A stretch of 64,000 bases of DNA. Origin: Siderastrea siderea. Taxonomy: Eukaryota; Cnidaria; Anthozoa; Scleractinia; Rhizangiidae. Of this stretch, positions 12,490 through 23,871 are shown in pieces. How positions within the stretch are numbered: position 1 is the stretch's first letter; every line of letters begins with the position of its first letter. The position numbers and the translations under genes were made by a program. The stretch covers positions 42,362,804-42,426,803 of the forward strand of contig OZ034971.1 of the NCBI GenBank assembly GCA_964030785.1, in the 5' to 3' direction. Below the pieces are notes generated by a model. That model was not told where the DNA came from, did no database searches, and saw only the letters and a program-made list of their open reading frames with translations.

Positions 12490-13440
12490 TCAAACAAGAG
12501 TCTCAAAATCCACCAGGAACACAAGTGTTGCCCTCATTTTCAATGTGGGCCCTCCTTTCCTTCTTTGCTGTCTTGTAGCCAGTCCACCCTCCCCAAACTT
12601 TCTTTCCACATGGTAGATACGTATAGTGTCCTTTCTTTTCTCCCCATCATGAGACAGTTGTACTACCGTGGATTCAGGCCACATCTTCTCATGTGTTCTG
12701 AGGTGTGGGAACTATCGTTCTAGCGAGCAATAGCCGTGGCACGTCTCCACAGATTTTAGCCTAGCAAAGTTTTCCTTAGGGCACAAGCTCCAATTTACAG
12801 AGTTCAAACACTCATTCTGCTTTTGAGTAGCTCCTTCCAGGTAACAGTTCATCAGCTGACAAAGCCTCAAATGTTGGCTTCACAACCTCAGCAACTGCTG
12901 GTGGTAATGGAGACTTGTGCATGTATTCTTGGGTACCTTTAGCTATGTCTCTCTTCCAGCCATACCAGGAAGTTTCTCCTTCACGGCAGAAGTCATGCAT
13001 GCTGCGGGTTGTCATCAGATGAAGCTGAATGGTACAAAATGGCCCACACTGCTCTTTACATTCCTTCTTTGTTGTTTTTGTTTCTTCTTGTGGCTATTCC
13101 ATACTACTTTTGGAACAATCAATTTCCTTGTCAGTCAAGCAATCTCTGCCGTTGATACCCAATCCATCAGCAAGCTTTCTTCCTTTGTGTGCAGCCTTTA
13201 GCTCATTGAGCCGTAGACCATTCATTTCTGGACATGCCCACAGTCCTCTTTCATGATAGGAACATCACCATGTGGTTTCAGTTCCACAACAATGGCATGG
13301 TTTTTGCAATCTCCCGCTGAGATCATGGTTACATGATGCAACTCGTTTTGCTGAACAGATCGGGAGTAAACGGCCACAGTTCCTTGCCTTTCCATGGAAT
13401 TCACTGAACCTTGATAGGTATTGTGGCAGACATGACTTTC
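12490..13440 (-). pseudogene. Mutator-like transposase remnant
   Basis: Several minus-strand frames form a broken order. About 13440-13222 contains KEDCGHVQK. About 13200-13030 reads like the basic linker after it. The ORF from 13015 contains a GETSWYGWKRD stretch and a PTFEALSADELL stretch. About 12815-12720 reads ECLNSVNWSLCPKENF, corresponding to the NESLNS...CPK motif, followed by a basic tail to 12490. This order is that of the large Mutator-like transposase family expanded in cnidarians. At least three frameshifts and stops separate the pieces and no TIRs were found. Confidence 0.6.
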
Positions 13441-13602
13441 CCTCCTAGAAAAGTAGCAAAGGTTTGACTGAATGTGACCCTGTGCCAGGCATAGTATAAT
13501 GTATATAAAAAGATAAAAGTTGTCACTGGCTAAAATTATTTTAAAAAGGCATATTTCGGTTGTGGTACTGCGATCTTCATCAGCTAGAAAATGAATGGCT
13601 TC

Positions 13603-13965
13603 CTACACTGCAAATATATTAACAGTAGAAATTAAGTGTGGAAAATTCCTAAGATTGTTATAAGTGTTTGGAAAATAAGCAAGTTCATTAATAGAGTTTG
13701 ATTCTTCAATGGAATGCCATGCTTCAAGAATGAATCGTTGTCTCCATTGTGAAACGTGGTCAATTATTTCAGCACTTTCCAGGTTGAACTCACCATGTTG
13801 TTCAAAAGTATGCTGAGCCAATAAGGAATTCTTGTCCAGCTTTGCTGTGGCCTAAGAATGTTTTAATGCAGTTTATTAGTGCACGCAAGGTCTGGCCAAT
13901 AGATACACCAAGGCAATCTTTGCAATTCTGCCGCTCGTTTACAGGCCAGGTGTTCTAGAGCCCAG
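13603..13965 (-). pseudogene. Penelope-like GIY-YIG endonuclease remnant
   Basis: Near 13960-13860 (minus) a decayed CKDC...GVSIGQT...LR stretch resembles the GIY-YIG nuclease core (usually VYIGQTGR). The ORF from 13821 continues with AQHTFEQHG, HVSQWRQRFILEAWH and a final NxYNNLRN region. This arrangement is the C-terminal domain of Penelope-like retroelements. The RT part is absent and the nuclease is frameshifted. Confidence 0.5.
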
Positions 13966-14035
13966 GGCTGTCATAAAGGCCGTAACCTGTAATGCCTGTT
14001 ATGGCTGGGTATGCTTGATGAGACTATTTCCAATA

Positions 14036-14786
14036 GCCTGGATTGACTAATATCATTCTTTCATCATCTATTGCATGAGTATAATAATGCCTACCTCCCA
14101 TAAAACATTGTCATCTGCCATCTCAACTGGCAAGGCCAGCATGATGTCCTCGAAAGCTGGATGGTTGGGTTTCTCTATTGACGAAGACTCGGCTTACCTC
14201 TGCTTCCAGGTCTTTTATTGGACCTTCAGTAGGATTGTGTGAGCATATTTGACTTCAGTGTGCTCACCTGTGTACGTACCAGGAATGGTGAAGTTTGGGA
14301 GAAGTTCATTCTGAAGCACACACCTGGAAAGACTGTTCAACTGTTTTTTTAGGGACTTGTCAAAACTGTAGAGTTGGGTTGAATTTTTGTTGTCAACTGC
14401 TGTGGCTGCTCTTTCTGTGTTCCGTCTTGTCATGTCCTCAAGTAGGTATACCTGTAAGGCCACTGGATTGGCTGCAGTGCCTGATGTTTAGAATAACAAC
14501 ACAGAAAACATCAATTATAAATGGGAGAAGTGAAGATTGCTGGGGTTTCAACCTCTCCCTTTCTTTTGGCCTCCAGCTCATTCATTCCCATGGGCTCTCA
14601 AAGTGCAAAGCGATTTTCAACTTTCTTAACTCTAGTGGGCTCTTGTACTCAATTGGCTTGGATGTCAGAATGAAACATTACTTTTTCCTTGACTTAATAC
14701 AATTTTGTACAATTACCAGGGATACATCGGGCCAAGTGCAACTTGAAATACTGTAAGGAAAATGACCCTCGGGCACATCTCAGCAG
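14036..14786 (-). pseudogene. Transposase-like gene array, block a, copy 1
   Basis: This is the first of four related segments (others 20155-20880, 30450-31180 and 34750-35210). The minus strand encodes a peptide beginning near 14463 with a FQAYLLEDxxRWNxER-type motif and a following LYSFDxSLKKQLNSLSR stretch. In the family I recall from cnidarian and fish genomes this follows a cysteine-containing RCARGS-SLE-FHLHL motif in a long transposase-like protein. The frame here is interrupted and the copy ends abruptly at 14036. Its upstream exons lie at 17.76-18.45 kb beyond the inserted 15.0-17.8 kb element. Confidence 0.55.
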
Positions 14787-15170
14787 ACCGTATTTACTCG
14801 AATAAGTATTTACTCGTATTTACTTCAATAAGCACTGTGGCGCTTATTGAATTTTTCCTGCCCCAAATGTGGCGCTTATTCAAAAATCCACCATACCGAA
14901 AAAGATGGCGTTGCACAATGCAGAATGAAACATTACTTTTTCCTTGACTTAATACACTTTTGTACAATTACCAGTGCAACTTGAGATACTGTGAGGAAAA
15001 TGACCCTCGCACGCATCTCAACATACCGTATTTACTTGAATAAGCATTTACTTGTATTTACTGTAATCAGCACTATGGCGCTTATTGAATTTGTTGCGCC
15101 CCAAATGCGGCACTTATTCGAGGGTGGTACTTATTTAAAAATCCACCCGTACTGAAAAAGATGGTGTCGC
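14670..15170. repeat. About 250-bp imperfect tandem duplication
   Basis: The stretch starting GAATGAAACATTACTTTTTC at 14670 recurs at about 14924, and each copy is followed by the ATGACCCTCG motif and a TIR-like ACCGTATTTACT end (14787 and 15025). The duplication spans the boundary between the array gene and the inserted SAP element. Confidence 0.65.
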
Positions 15171-17760
15171 ACTATGCATTGGAGGTAAATGTACCAAAAA
15201 TTAAAAAAAGTGTAAACAAACATGGCCGCTGTTGCTGGCGAGATTCAGCTCACAGATGACGACATTCCCGGCGTTAAATCAACCAAAGAAGTTCAAAAGC
15301 TGACGAGAGCTGAAGCTTTGCCGTGGTTAAAGTGTAGAGGATGCCGCAGTTTGAGTGAGCCCTGTTCGTGGTCAGAAACAACTCATCAATCTCGTTGAGA
15401 TTACGGGGTATTCCCCTAGAGACATCATATGATGGGTGTTTAGGGCCATTTGTGTAGCCATTGTAATGATTCAGTTGGAATCCCGACCTTCATCTCAGAA
15501 AATTGTACAGTGCAACAAAAGTATTGTAGTCTGGCAAGCCAGTGTAGAATCGGATGTCAAAGCCTGAAAGCATAAACCTTTTAACGCCAAATCTTTCGAT
15601 CTCCTTTTTGTTCCTCAAGTACTTTTATTTGTTCAAGCAGTCTATCAATTTCTTGTCTGCATGCACAGGTTAAGTTTTCTTTTACTTCCGAACCCTTATT
15701 TTATCTCTTTACTTTAACTTGCTGTCCTCTGAAAAGGAGGGAAAACCATCAGCTGTGATCACCATGTCTTTGCCAGAAGCATTACTCTCTCTTACTTCAT
15801 CAGTCGGTGTGGATTTCTTTTTTTTTTTTCGGATTCCGCCACATGTGAATTCTCCTGCAGTAAACCAGAAATGTCCACAGGCAAACAATATCTCCAGTTT
15901 TTAATTCTCTTCTTGGAAAAACAGCGGGAATATTGTTTCCTTCACATTTATGCCCTCCTGGAAAGTGTGCACTACAGACCCAGACTATGTCCGCACCGCA
16001 AGTGAGCGCAAAAACTTCTTTGCGTTAATGTCTTAAAACCTGGAGAATGTAAAAAGACCAATTTTAGTCCAAGATTGAAATCGGTTGCCTTTGTAACTGG
16101 AAATCAGTTGTTTATTTGGTCGCTTGGTAAGTTTTTTGTTGGTTTAGAATTGTTTTTATCCGACAAAGAGTTCAGTAGGTTCTGATTTTGTCGCTGGTCG
16201 CATTCAATGTTATTTTTCAATGGCTGGGAAGAATCGAAGCACGCATATTTTGTTGTTTGTGTGTCCCAGAGTCCCAGACATACGGTACGCTTGGCGGCGC
16301 GAAAGCAACTTGATGAACATTTCACTTGATTTATCTCACTTAAAGGAGGAACAACGGCAAAACACTATCAATCAGTCATTATTAAAGAACAGATATTCAC
16401 CTGTTCAGTGTTGCTGTTCTTCCACAACATAACTCGGAGAAATACTTGTAATTACTTGCCGCTCACACATGTGAGAAATGAGCATGGTCACTCAGGTCAG
16501 AAGGAATAATGTCCGAAGTCTTAATTGGAAAAACAACGCAATGTTTGTTAAAATAGTGCCATTCATTATGCAGAAGTTGATATCACATTAATCTTCGAAG
16601 TAAAGCAGAAAAAGTCCGAAGTAAACTCCGCGATCTAAAAGAAAATTTGAGACATCATTTCTATCCTGAGTAAACAAAAATATGCCGTATGCAAATTCAG
16701 CATGATTTGCATGAATGACATTCTGTAACGCAGTGAAGTTCTCAAAGCCGTCAAGACAGCAAATTGCTTTCGCATTTGTGTTGAAAGGCGAATGTGTTGT
16801 TGAAATTATATTTCTATGCTATTTCCTTGAGTATTCACGTTTTGCTGGGAAATGACAGTGGTAAAGATGCAGGGATTCTTGACAAGTTTGCGCACAAGAT
16901 CATGAATTTTCTTCAATATTTCGGTTGCTCGGTAATTTGTTTCCTTGATTTTTTATTAGCCTTGGGAACTTTCGCTTGACTTGGCGAGTTGTTGCACCGA
17001 CGCTGTGAAAAATTGATGGAAAGTTCGGCTATATTTCGAAGAGAACAAAGCGTGAAAAAAAAATTTCTTCGGCTGGACCCGCGGTACTTCTTGCATCTTC
17101 TTGCGGCTTGTGGGAACACTGGTATCTCTTTGTGGCTAGATTTTTAACTTCTTGCGTTTTGAATGTTCTTGTGGGTAAACCACAAAAACATAGCATTTTC
17201 ACTTCTTGCACCAGTTTTCCGTGTTCTTGCGGTGCGAGAACTTCATGCACCACTTTTTTGGGCATGTGTTATTTTTGGGCTGTACTGTATGAACCCAGCT
17301 TTTGTGGGGGCAACCCCCAACAACACATCGGAAAGGCATTGATTTCCATTAGCTGCCTCGAAAGTTACGCGACGCCATCTTTTCCGGTACGGTGGATTTG
17401 AGGTGACAAACAAATTTGGCGCACTTGTTAAAGAACTTTCTCGAAGAAAATGCTGAGAACAGACCACTTGCACAAGTAACTTGAAAAAGGAAGAGAGAGG
17501 TTGGGCTTGTTGTACTGGCAAAGTTCACGGCCTTTACAACAGAACTATGTATTGCAAGAATTCTGGATAGAGAACTTAATGGGCGAGCGGTGAATATAAT
17601 CACTTTGAACTGAAGAACATAGCTTTTGATGAAAAGGAATTTTCAATTCTGTTTTAGAGTTGCTTTGTAGTGGTTTTTTTAGCTATGGATTTCCTTGTTC
17701 GGGGGCAGCACTTATTATCTTTTTTGTCCCACTGCGGTGCTTATTCGAGTAAATACGGTA
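15024..17760. mobile_element. DNA transposon with TIRs carrying a SAP-domain gene start
   Basis: The left end TACCGTATTTACTTGAATAA (15024) and right end (to 17760) are inverted repeats of about 21 bp with one mismatch, and share their core with the 3097-3475 MITE. The 2.7-kb element interrupts one copy of the transposase-like array gene, because sequences flanking it (about 14760 and 17765) are close together in the copies at 31.2 and 35.2 kb. Apart from the SAP-domain gene start no long ORF survives. Several 60-90-codon ORFs at 16.1-17.6 kb are unassigned. Confidence 0.6.
15222..15432 (+). pseudogene. N-terminal SAP-domain protein, frameshifted
   Basis: Translation from ATG at 15222 gives an acidic start with QLTDDDIPGV, then a LPWLKCRGC segment, matching the N-terminus of a SAP-domain protein family common in cnidarian transposons (usually ...LKFWLxCRG...KTKxxLVxRV). 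A one-base shift near 15350 moves the helix containing QKQLINLVEIT into another frame, which ends at TGA 15430-15432. SAP domains bind AT-rich DNA. The catalytic remainder of the protein is not visible downstream, so either introns follow or the element is deleted. Confidence 0.5.
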
Positions 17761-18460
17761 TTCTCTACTTATCCTTCCTCTGCTTCGGCCATATGGTTGA
17801 CATTCAGGCACACCAGCAGGTCTGTTGCCTCCCACAAGTCTTCAAGTATCGCTTCAACTAACTGACAGGTCACCTTCTCTCCTGTCGTCTAGCGTCTGCA
17901 GTGCCTCATCATTTTGTCTTTAGTGGCAGCTTTCCTCCCAGGATCCTCAGTTGTATTGGAAACACCCTCCATTTTCATCTGTCTCTTTGTGGCGCTATAA
18001 AGCCGCTCTAGATAATTCTTTTCCCATTCGAAAATACATTTGGCAAGGCTCTCCATAAAAACACCATACAGCGCATGGCTTTCATTACAGCAGCCAGCTG
18101 CAAGGTGCCAAACAACATAGGCTATCAAGCCAGCAAAAAGGGAGTTGAATTTAGAAACACCGTACTGGGATACTCAGCAATCTCTGTCCATGTACACAAT
18201 ATGTGGTGTTAGTTCTTTGGCTAACAAGTACCTCTTGATGGGCTCATTGATGTGCTTTGTGGAGCAGATAACTGACAGGTCACCTTCTCTCCTCTTGTCC
18301 GGCATCTGCAGTGCCTCGCCATTTTATCTTTGAATGACACCTTTCCTCCCAGAATCCATTCATCTGCTCCTTTGTGGTGCTATAAATCTATTCTAGGTAA
18401 TCTTTCTCCCATTCAAAAATACATTTGGCAAGGCTTTCCATAAAAAGGTTTTGAACGAGC
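17761..18460 (-). pseudogene. Transposase-like gene array, blocks b and c, copy 1
   Basis: Minus-strand coding segments carry PHIVYMDRDC-type, KFNSLFAG, VVWHLAAGCCNESHALYG and FMESLAKCIFEWEK motifs (ORF 18128-17889), then a GEKVTCQLVEA-type stretch leading to a decayed heart of the protein. The D-rich VYMDRDCC and H-containing VWHLA motifs have the look of a DDE-type core, though I have no family name to offer. A second partial c module begins at 18273, about 410 bp after the first at 17863, showing tandem exon duplication. Frames are interrupted. Confidence 0.6.
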
Positions 18461-18461
18461 A

Positions 18462-18990
18462 CAAACGTCTTTATTAAAAACAAAACAATTCTTAAAAAAC
18501 TGAGGGCACTACCTATCAATGCATTTCCTCACAAGTTTAAAGATATGTTCATCGCACCTGGACCTTAGACTTGGCCACTTTAAAGCTTCCATTGCAATGT
18601 CACTGCTAGATGTCTTTACTACAATTCTTCCTGCGCGCTTCTGCAGAGCTTCTAGAGTTCAAAAACAGTAAACTTTGCATCAGTTTCAAGCTTCTCTCCA
18701 ACCTCGTCAGCTGTAAGAGTGCTCCATAGATTAACTGGACTTTTTCTTCTTAGGTTACAATATAACCAGACAAGTCTGGAAGGATCCCCTGGTGTTCGTT
18801 GCCTATTGTACTCCACGTCACGGAAGGCCTTTTTTAAAAGACGTGCGAGAGACGTATCACAACGTTCCAGCACCTCCTTGACCTCTGAACTGCTTAAATG
18901 CTGCTCCAAAACTCTTGTGAGAAACTCAGTCAATTCCAAGGGGCAAATTGAGTGTCCAGGGCACATTTCATACTCTTTTTGAGGGCAACC
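18462..18990 (-). pseudogene. Transposase-like gene array, block d (3' terminal exon), copy A
   Basis: The minus-strand ORF 18966-18652 contains an AFRDVEYNRQRTPGDPSRL stretch and a CNLRRKSPVNLWSTLTADE stretch. A near copy lies at 29020-29490. Both copies end in an AATAAA hexamer on the minus strand (near 18470 and 29025), suggesting this is the last exon with the polyadenylation signal. Function is unknown. Confidence 0.55.
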
Positions 18991-19135
18991 ACCATAATCT
19001 CATCTAGCTTTGTGGTTTACTCTTTTGCTGAAACCATTTTAAAAACCTGTTGGTCTGCATCCTTCCAAGACAGGTTGCCACTTCAAAACCATTAGTTAAT
19101 GTTCTGTTAGTACGAATCAAGTCAGTCTACCAATT

Positions 19136-19363
19136 AGAATGCCAGATTTCTAAGGGGAAAAACAAAAGGCAAGCCCACTCTTTGGAATGGGGCAAGTGTT
19201 GCTTCGAAGATATATAACTGTTTGAAATGTGCATCTTCAATTTATATCTAGAATGCCACAGTTCTAAGTGGAAAAACAAAAGACAAGCCCACTCTTTGAA
19301 ATGGAGCAAGTGTTGCTTCGAAGATAAATAACTTTGAAATGTCCATCTTGTTCAATTTATGTT
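19136..19363. repeat. Two tandem copies of a ~114-bp unit
   Basis: Units starting AGAATGCCAGATTTCTAAGG (19136) and AGAATGCCACAGTTCTAAGT (about 19251) each contain the CAAGCCCACTCTTTG and GTGTTGCTTCGAAGAT stretches. The parallel duplication at 29.5-29.7 kb lacks this unit. Confidence 0.75.
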
Positions 19364-19394
19364 AGTATATTAAAATATTTGAGTTTCTGTCCTA

Positions 19395-20154
19395 GCGCTT
19401 TTGTTACCAGATGAGTGTGATTTGTGTGTTGTGTTGTGTCAAGTGTGCATGTCGTGTTGTCTTAAGTGTGCATGTGTGTTTGTTGGAAATGGGGTGGGAG
19501 GGGGGTCGTTAGGGTGTTGGTTAAAAATATATATTCCTTCTACTTTCTTTTGTTCTTGTTATTGTTTTTGTAACTTGAAGAAATAAAAAATAAGAAAATA
19601 CAAAAAATAATAACAATCAAGAAATACATTATAGATAAACACAAGTAAAAAGGCACAACGATATCTTAAGTATAATGAATTGAGAAAAAACTAAAATAAA
19701 AAAATAAATAGAAACTAAGGATCTTGCCTGTTCTTTCGAAAATTGAAAGAACATTTCATAGTGTTTTCGGTTTTCCTCTAAAATGGTGTTCAACCATGAA
19801 CACGATTTTTTTAAAAGAAAAACCTTGTGCAAGTACTTGAAATCACTGCATGGGTAAGAAAAGAACATTAAAATGTAGACATAAGACTTGGTAACAAATT
19901 GCTTGAGAAATACGTATCAGTTGGCTAGAGTGTAGGGTTTAGTGAAATTTCCATATTACAAGGATAACTCTCAAGAAAAGAACACATTAGTTCCAGGCTG
20001 CAAAGGGACAATCACAGCCAAACCAGCTAGACCTGAAACGTTGTTGATGAAACTGTACGAATTTTGAAAGGGTCCCAGTTTTTTCGTCTTCGCTGTTGGT
20101 TTTCACATACTTTACAGTATTATTCTGAAATAACCCTCACAAGAGTGAGCACTA
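19395..20154 (-). pseudogene. Array block e, copy A
   Basis: Similar throughout to 29725-30446. It consists of a GT-rich stretch, an AT-rich stretch with AAATAAAAAATAAG runs, and a minus-strand coding segment near 20130-19990 with a KTNxEDEKTGTLSKFVQFHQ-like reading. The better-preserved copy is the ORF at 30446-30225. No domain recognised. Confidence 0.45.
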
Positions 20155-20880
20155 CGTGGATTGATTAATTTCATTCTTTCGTCGTGTACTGCATGAATAT
20201 AATTGTGCCTACCTCCCATGTGATATCGTCACCTGCCATCTCAACTGGCAAGGCCAGCGTGATGTCCTCGAAAGCTGGAGGGTTGTGTGTTTCTATTGGC
20301 GAAGACTCGGCTTACCCCTGCTTCCAGGTCTTTGATTGGAACTTCAGCAGCATTGTGTGAACATATTTGACTTCAATGTGCTCACCTGTGTACGCACCAA
20401 GAATGGTGAAGTTTGGGAGAAGTTCATTCTGAAGTACACACCTGAAAAGACTGTTCAACTGTTTTTTAGGGATATGTTAAAACTGTAGAGTTGGGTTGAA
20501 TTTTTGTTGTCAACTGCTGCGGCTGCTCTTTCTGCATTCCATCTTGCCACTTTCTCAAGTAGGTGTGCCTGGATGGCCATTGGAATTGCTGCAGTGCCCA
20601 ACGTTTAGAATAACAATACAGAAACATCAATCAGAAGTGAAAGAAGGAACATTTCTGGAGTTTCAACCTCTCCCTTTCATTTTGGCCTCCTGCTCATTCA
20701 TTCCCTCACCCTCTCAAAGTGCAAAGCGCTTTTCAACTCTCTAAACTCTAGTGGGTTCTTGTTGTTGTTTGGTTGGAACGTTAGAATAAAACATTACTTT
20801 TCCCTTGACTTCATACACTCTTGTACATCAGGCCAGGTGCAACTCTACTAAATACTGTAAGGAAAATGACTCACGCACAT
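20155..20880 (-). pseudogene. Array block a, copy 2
   Basis: A clear relative of 14036-14786 and 30450-31180, with the same minus-strand motifs (NSTQLYSFD, LPNFTILGAYTGEHIEVKY and NPPAFEDITLALPVEMAGDD-like segments), each in decayed frames. Confidence 0.5.
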
Positions 20881-20884
20881 CCCA

Positions 20885-22205
20885 GCAAAAGGCAACATAG
20901 GCTACCTAGCAGGCGAAAAGAGAGTTGAATTTAGAAACACCTCGCTGGGATACTCAGCAATCTGTATCCACGTACACAAGTACCTCTTGATGAGCTCATT
21001 AATGGGCTTTCTGGAGGAAATGACAGGTCACCTTCTCTCCTCTCGTCCAGAATCTGCAGTGCCTTGCCATTTTATCTTTGATGACAGCTTTCCTCCCAGC
21101 ATCGTCGGTCGTATTGGAAACACCATGTATTTTCATCTGCTCCTTCGTAGTGCTATAAAGCCATTGTTGATAATCTCTCTCCCACAAGTCTTCAAGTAGG
21201 GCTTCAACTAACTGACAGGTCACCCTCTCTCCTGTCGTCTGGTGTCTGCAGTGCCTCACCATTTTGTCTTTGCTGGCAGCTTTCCTCCCAGGATCCTCAT
21301 TTTCATCTGTTCCTTTGTGGCGCTATAAAGCCGTTCTAGATAATTTTTCTCTCATTCGAAGATGCATTTGGGAAGACTCTCCATATAAAACAACATATAG
21401 TGCATGGCTTTCATTACAGCAGCCAGTTGCAAGGTGCCAAACAACAAAGGCTACCTGGGCGGCAAAAAGAGAGTTGAATTTAGAAACACCTTGCTTTGGA
21501 TATTCAGCAATCTCTATCCATTTACACAATATGTGGTGTTGGTTGTTTGGCTAACAAGTATCCCTTGATGAGCTCATTGACGTGCCTTGTGGAGCAACTG
21601 ACTGACAGGTCACCTTCTCTCCTCTCGTCCGGCATCTGTAGTGCCTCGCCATTTTATCTTTGACAACAGCTTTCCTCCCAGCATCCTCAGTTGTATTGAA
21701 AACACCCTGCATTTTCATCTATTCCTTTGTGGCGCTAAGAAGCCGTTCTAGATAATTCTTCTCCCATTGAAAAATACATTTGGCAAGGCTCTCCATAAAA
21801 ACACCGTACAGCGCGTGGCTTTCGTTACAGCAGCCAGCTGCAATGTAACAACAAAGGCTAGCAAACTGGCGAAGAGAGAGTTGAACTTAAAAAACACCCT
21901 ACTGGGATACTCAGCAATCTCTATTCATGTACACAATATGTGGTGTTGGTTCTTTGCCTAACAAGTACCTCTTGATGAGCTCATTGATGTGCTTTGTGGA
22001 GCAACTAACTGATAGAGTCACCTTCTCTCCTCTCGTCCGGCATCTGCAGTGCCTCCCCATTTTATCCTTAAGGACAGCTTTCTTCCCAGAATCCTCAGTC
22101 GTATTGGAAACACCCTGCATTTTCATCTTCTCCTTGGTGGTGCCATAAAGCCATTCTAGGTAAACTTTCTCCCATTCAAAAATACATTTGGCAAGGCTTT
22201 CCATA
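20885..22205 (-). pseudogene. Array blocks c, several tandem exon copies
   Basis: The anchor TGACAGGTCACCTTCTCTCC and close variants occur at 21021, 21213, 21603 and 22010, giving spacings of about 390-410 bp for complete modules. Each module encodes, on the minus strand, the HIVYMxRDC, VVWHLAxGCCNESHA and GVSNTTEDxGRKA-type sequence. The ORF from 22453 runs through the last module and keeps 180 codons open, the best-preserved copy. The modules look like repeatedly duplicated coding exons rather than a simple satellite. Confidence 0.55.
21232..21988. repeat. Near-identical direct duplication, left copy
   Basis: This segment repeats at 24528-25283 with a constant offset of 3296 bp until one single-base indel near 21890, then 3295. 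Only a few substitutions are visible. It covers about two c modules of the array. Confidence 0.85.
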
Positions 22206-22453
22206 AAAACGGGTTGGAATGGATTTCTTGTTTCTCCCGGAGGCGACTTTTCCAATTGCTCTAAGAACCAGGTTTCTAAGTTATTTTCCATTAAAACTTG
22301 ATGAACTGAAGATGTGACTGCACTGCTCTTTGATATGTTCCTACTCTTTGTAAAAGCGTGAATAACTTCTTCGGTCTCCACAGTATTTTCTTTGACTCGC
22401 TCTAAGCATCGTGCAACAAACTTACTTTCTAGAATTTCGGTTGGAGACTCCAT
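22206..22453 (-). CDS. Unknown protein fragment, copy II, fused to array exon
   Basis: The ORF starting at 22453 opens MESPTEILESKFVARCLERV and continues through a SVHQVLMENNLETWFLEQLE stretch before crossing into an array c module at about 22205. A paralogous segment lies at 23150-22841. The N-terminal ~80 residues are helical and charged, and I do not recognise the family. The upstream stop and the duplicated copy suggest one exon of a gene duplicated in tandem. The fusion to the array module may be chance read-through. Confidence 0.4.
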
Positions 22454-22477
22454 TTTTCAGCACCGAATCAAGAAAAT

Positions 22478-22753
22478 TCATGCTTTCTCTTTAACGGAAT
22501 TGTAGTCAGGCTTGGCACAGGACACTCTTTTCCTCGATGCTTTGGTTTCTTCTTGGAATTCGTGTGTTTGACTTTGGTACTCAATAACTGATTTCCTGAC
22601 GTCTGCTATCGTCTGGTTTATTTCTTTACATTTTTCTTCTGTTTTGTCTGCTTCAGCAACTATGGGTGCAGTCTCTTCTTGTAATTGCATTATTTCTCTC
22701 TTTGTATCTTCAATTTCTTTTCTCACCGTTTTAATCTTCTCCCTCAGTTCCAA
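22478..22753 (-). CDS. Coiled-coil exon of unknown gene
   Basis: This is a 91-codon ORF of almost pure coiled-coil character: ELREKIKTVRKEIED, then long heptad patterns rich in Glu, Lys and Gln to VKEKA at the stop. It lies immediately upstream (5') of the MESPTEILESK segment on the same strand. A related upstream piece (24066-23872) ends with a LIDEILNVGRYKLSKR reading that matches the sequence preceding this exon, so an earlier exon is also duplicated. No family assigned. Confidence 0.45.
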   Translation of the reverse strand: MELREKIKTVRKEIEDTKREIMQLQEETAPIVAEADKTEEKCKEINQTIADVRKSVIEYQSQTHEFQEETKASRKRVSCAKPDYNSVKEKA

Positions 22754-22840
22754 TAGGAATCATCTCTTAAACAATTTGTACCTCCCGACGTTCAAACTGT
22801 GATTATCATTATGGTGTGGATGGGATTGATGTTCTCCCTT

Positions 22841-23368
22841 TCAGTATATCAGCCAATATGTTAAAAAACAAGTTACAAGGCGACCTTCGAATTTATCTTC
22901 CAACTGACTTGTTGTTTCTCCCGGAAGCGACCTTTCCAATTGCTCTAAGAACCAGGTGTCTAAGTTATTTTCCATTAAAACTTGATGAACAAAAGATGTG
23001 ACTTCACTGCTCTTCGATATAGCCCTGCTCTTGGTAAGTGTGAATAACTTCTTCAGTCTCCACGGCGTTTTTTCCGACACGATCTAAGCGGCGTAGAACA
23101 AACGTACTTTCTGGCATTTTATGTTTTCGGTTGGAGACTCCATTTCTCGGCACTGAATCAAGGAAATTCTTTCTTTGTCATCAAATGTCCAACATTTGCA
23201 ATACTTTTCTTGTCTCTGAACGATTTGTGTTATTCTGTACTGAAAGTCTCCGTGCATAATGAAAGCTTGCTGATAGTTTTCATCCTTCAGTTCGTCTTCA
23301 AAGTGTATAATGATGACATCATAGGCCCACACTGCCTCCCTCGAATAGCCCCAGCTAATTGAAGGCAA
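22841..23368 (-). pseudogene. Unknown gene, copy I
   Basis: ORFs 23368-23084 and 23080-22841 carry a IIIHFEDELKDENYQQAFI segment, a GDFQYRITQIVQRQEKYCKC segment, then MESPTE and a SFVHQVLMENNLDTWFLEQLE segment, which is about 85 percent like copy II at 22206-22453. A frameshift at about 23083 separates the two. Probably a non-transposon gene caught in the local duplications; no function proposed. Confidence 0.4.
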
Positions 23369-23871
23369 AAGTGTATTGTTTTATTAAATTTTTTCCTTGG
23401 ATGGACTAATAAAGTTGTTGTTGTTCTCGTTGAAATTGTTGTTACTTCTTTCGCGCCTCACACAGTATCCAGCAAACCGAACTCAGGGGCAATAGTGCGT
23501 GTGAACCATGATAAGAATCAGGTTTGGGGTGTGTGAAAGACAACGCCGTTGCTTTCACGTGCATTAATCAGCAGGCTTGGAAGTGGCGAGGAAGTCATAG
23601 AGAATCCCGGGTTGTTGGAGTGGTCAGTAGTCGCAGACGAACCATTTGAATGCCGCAACTTCTCCCATACAGCGATGTGCACCTGCTCTGGTTTAACTTC
23701 CTTATCTTGTGTTTGGCTTGAGCCTAGAAATCTTCTTTCATAGTCCGTCTTCAAAGTGTATAATGATGACATCCGAGGCCCCCCTTGTGACATTATTTTA
23801 GTTTCCCAGGATGGAAGGATACCTTCTCCGGCTTACTTTTTTATTCTTCTCCCTCAGTTTACCAATAGGAA

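Noticed and set aside
14295..14756. 153-codon plus-strand ORF
   Set aside because: Opposite strand of an array block a copy. The minus strand carries the recognised family motifs.
17864..22200. CRISPR-like spaced repeats
   Set aside because: The ~400-bp modules are coding exons with diverged copies, far longer than CRISPR units, and the host is eukaryotic.
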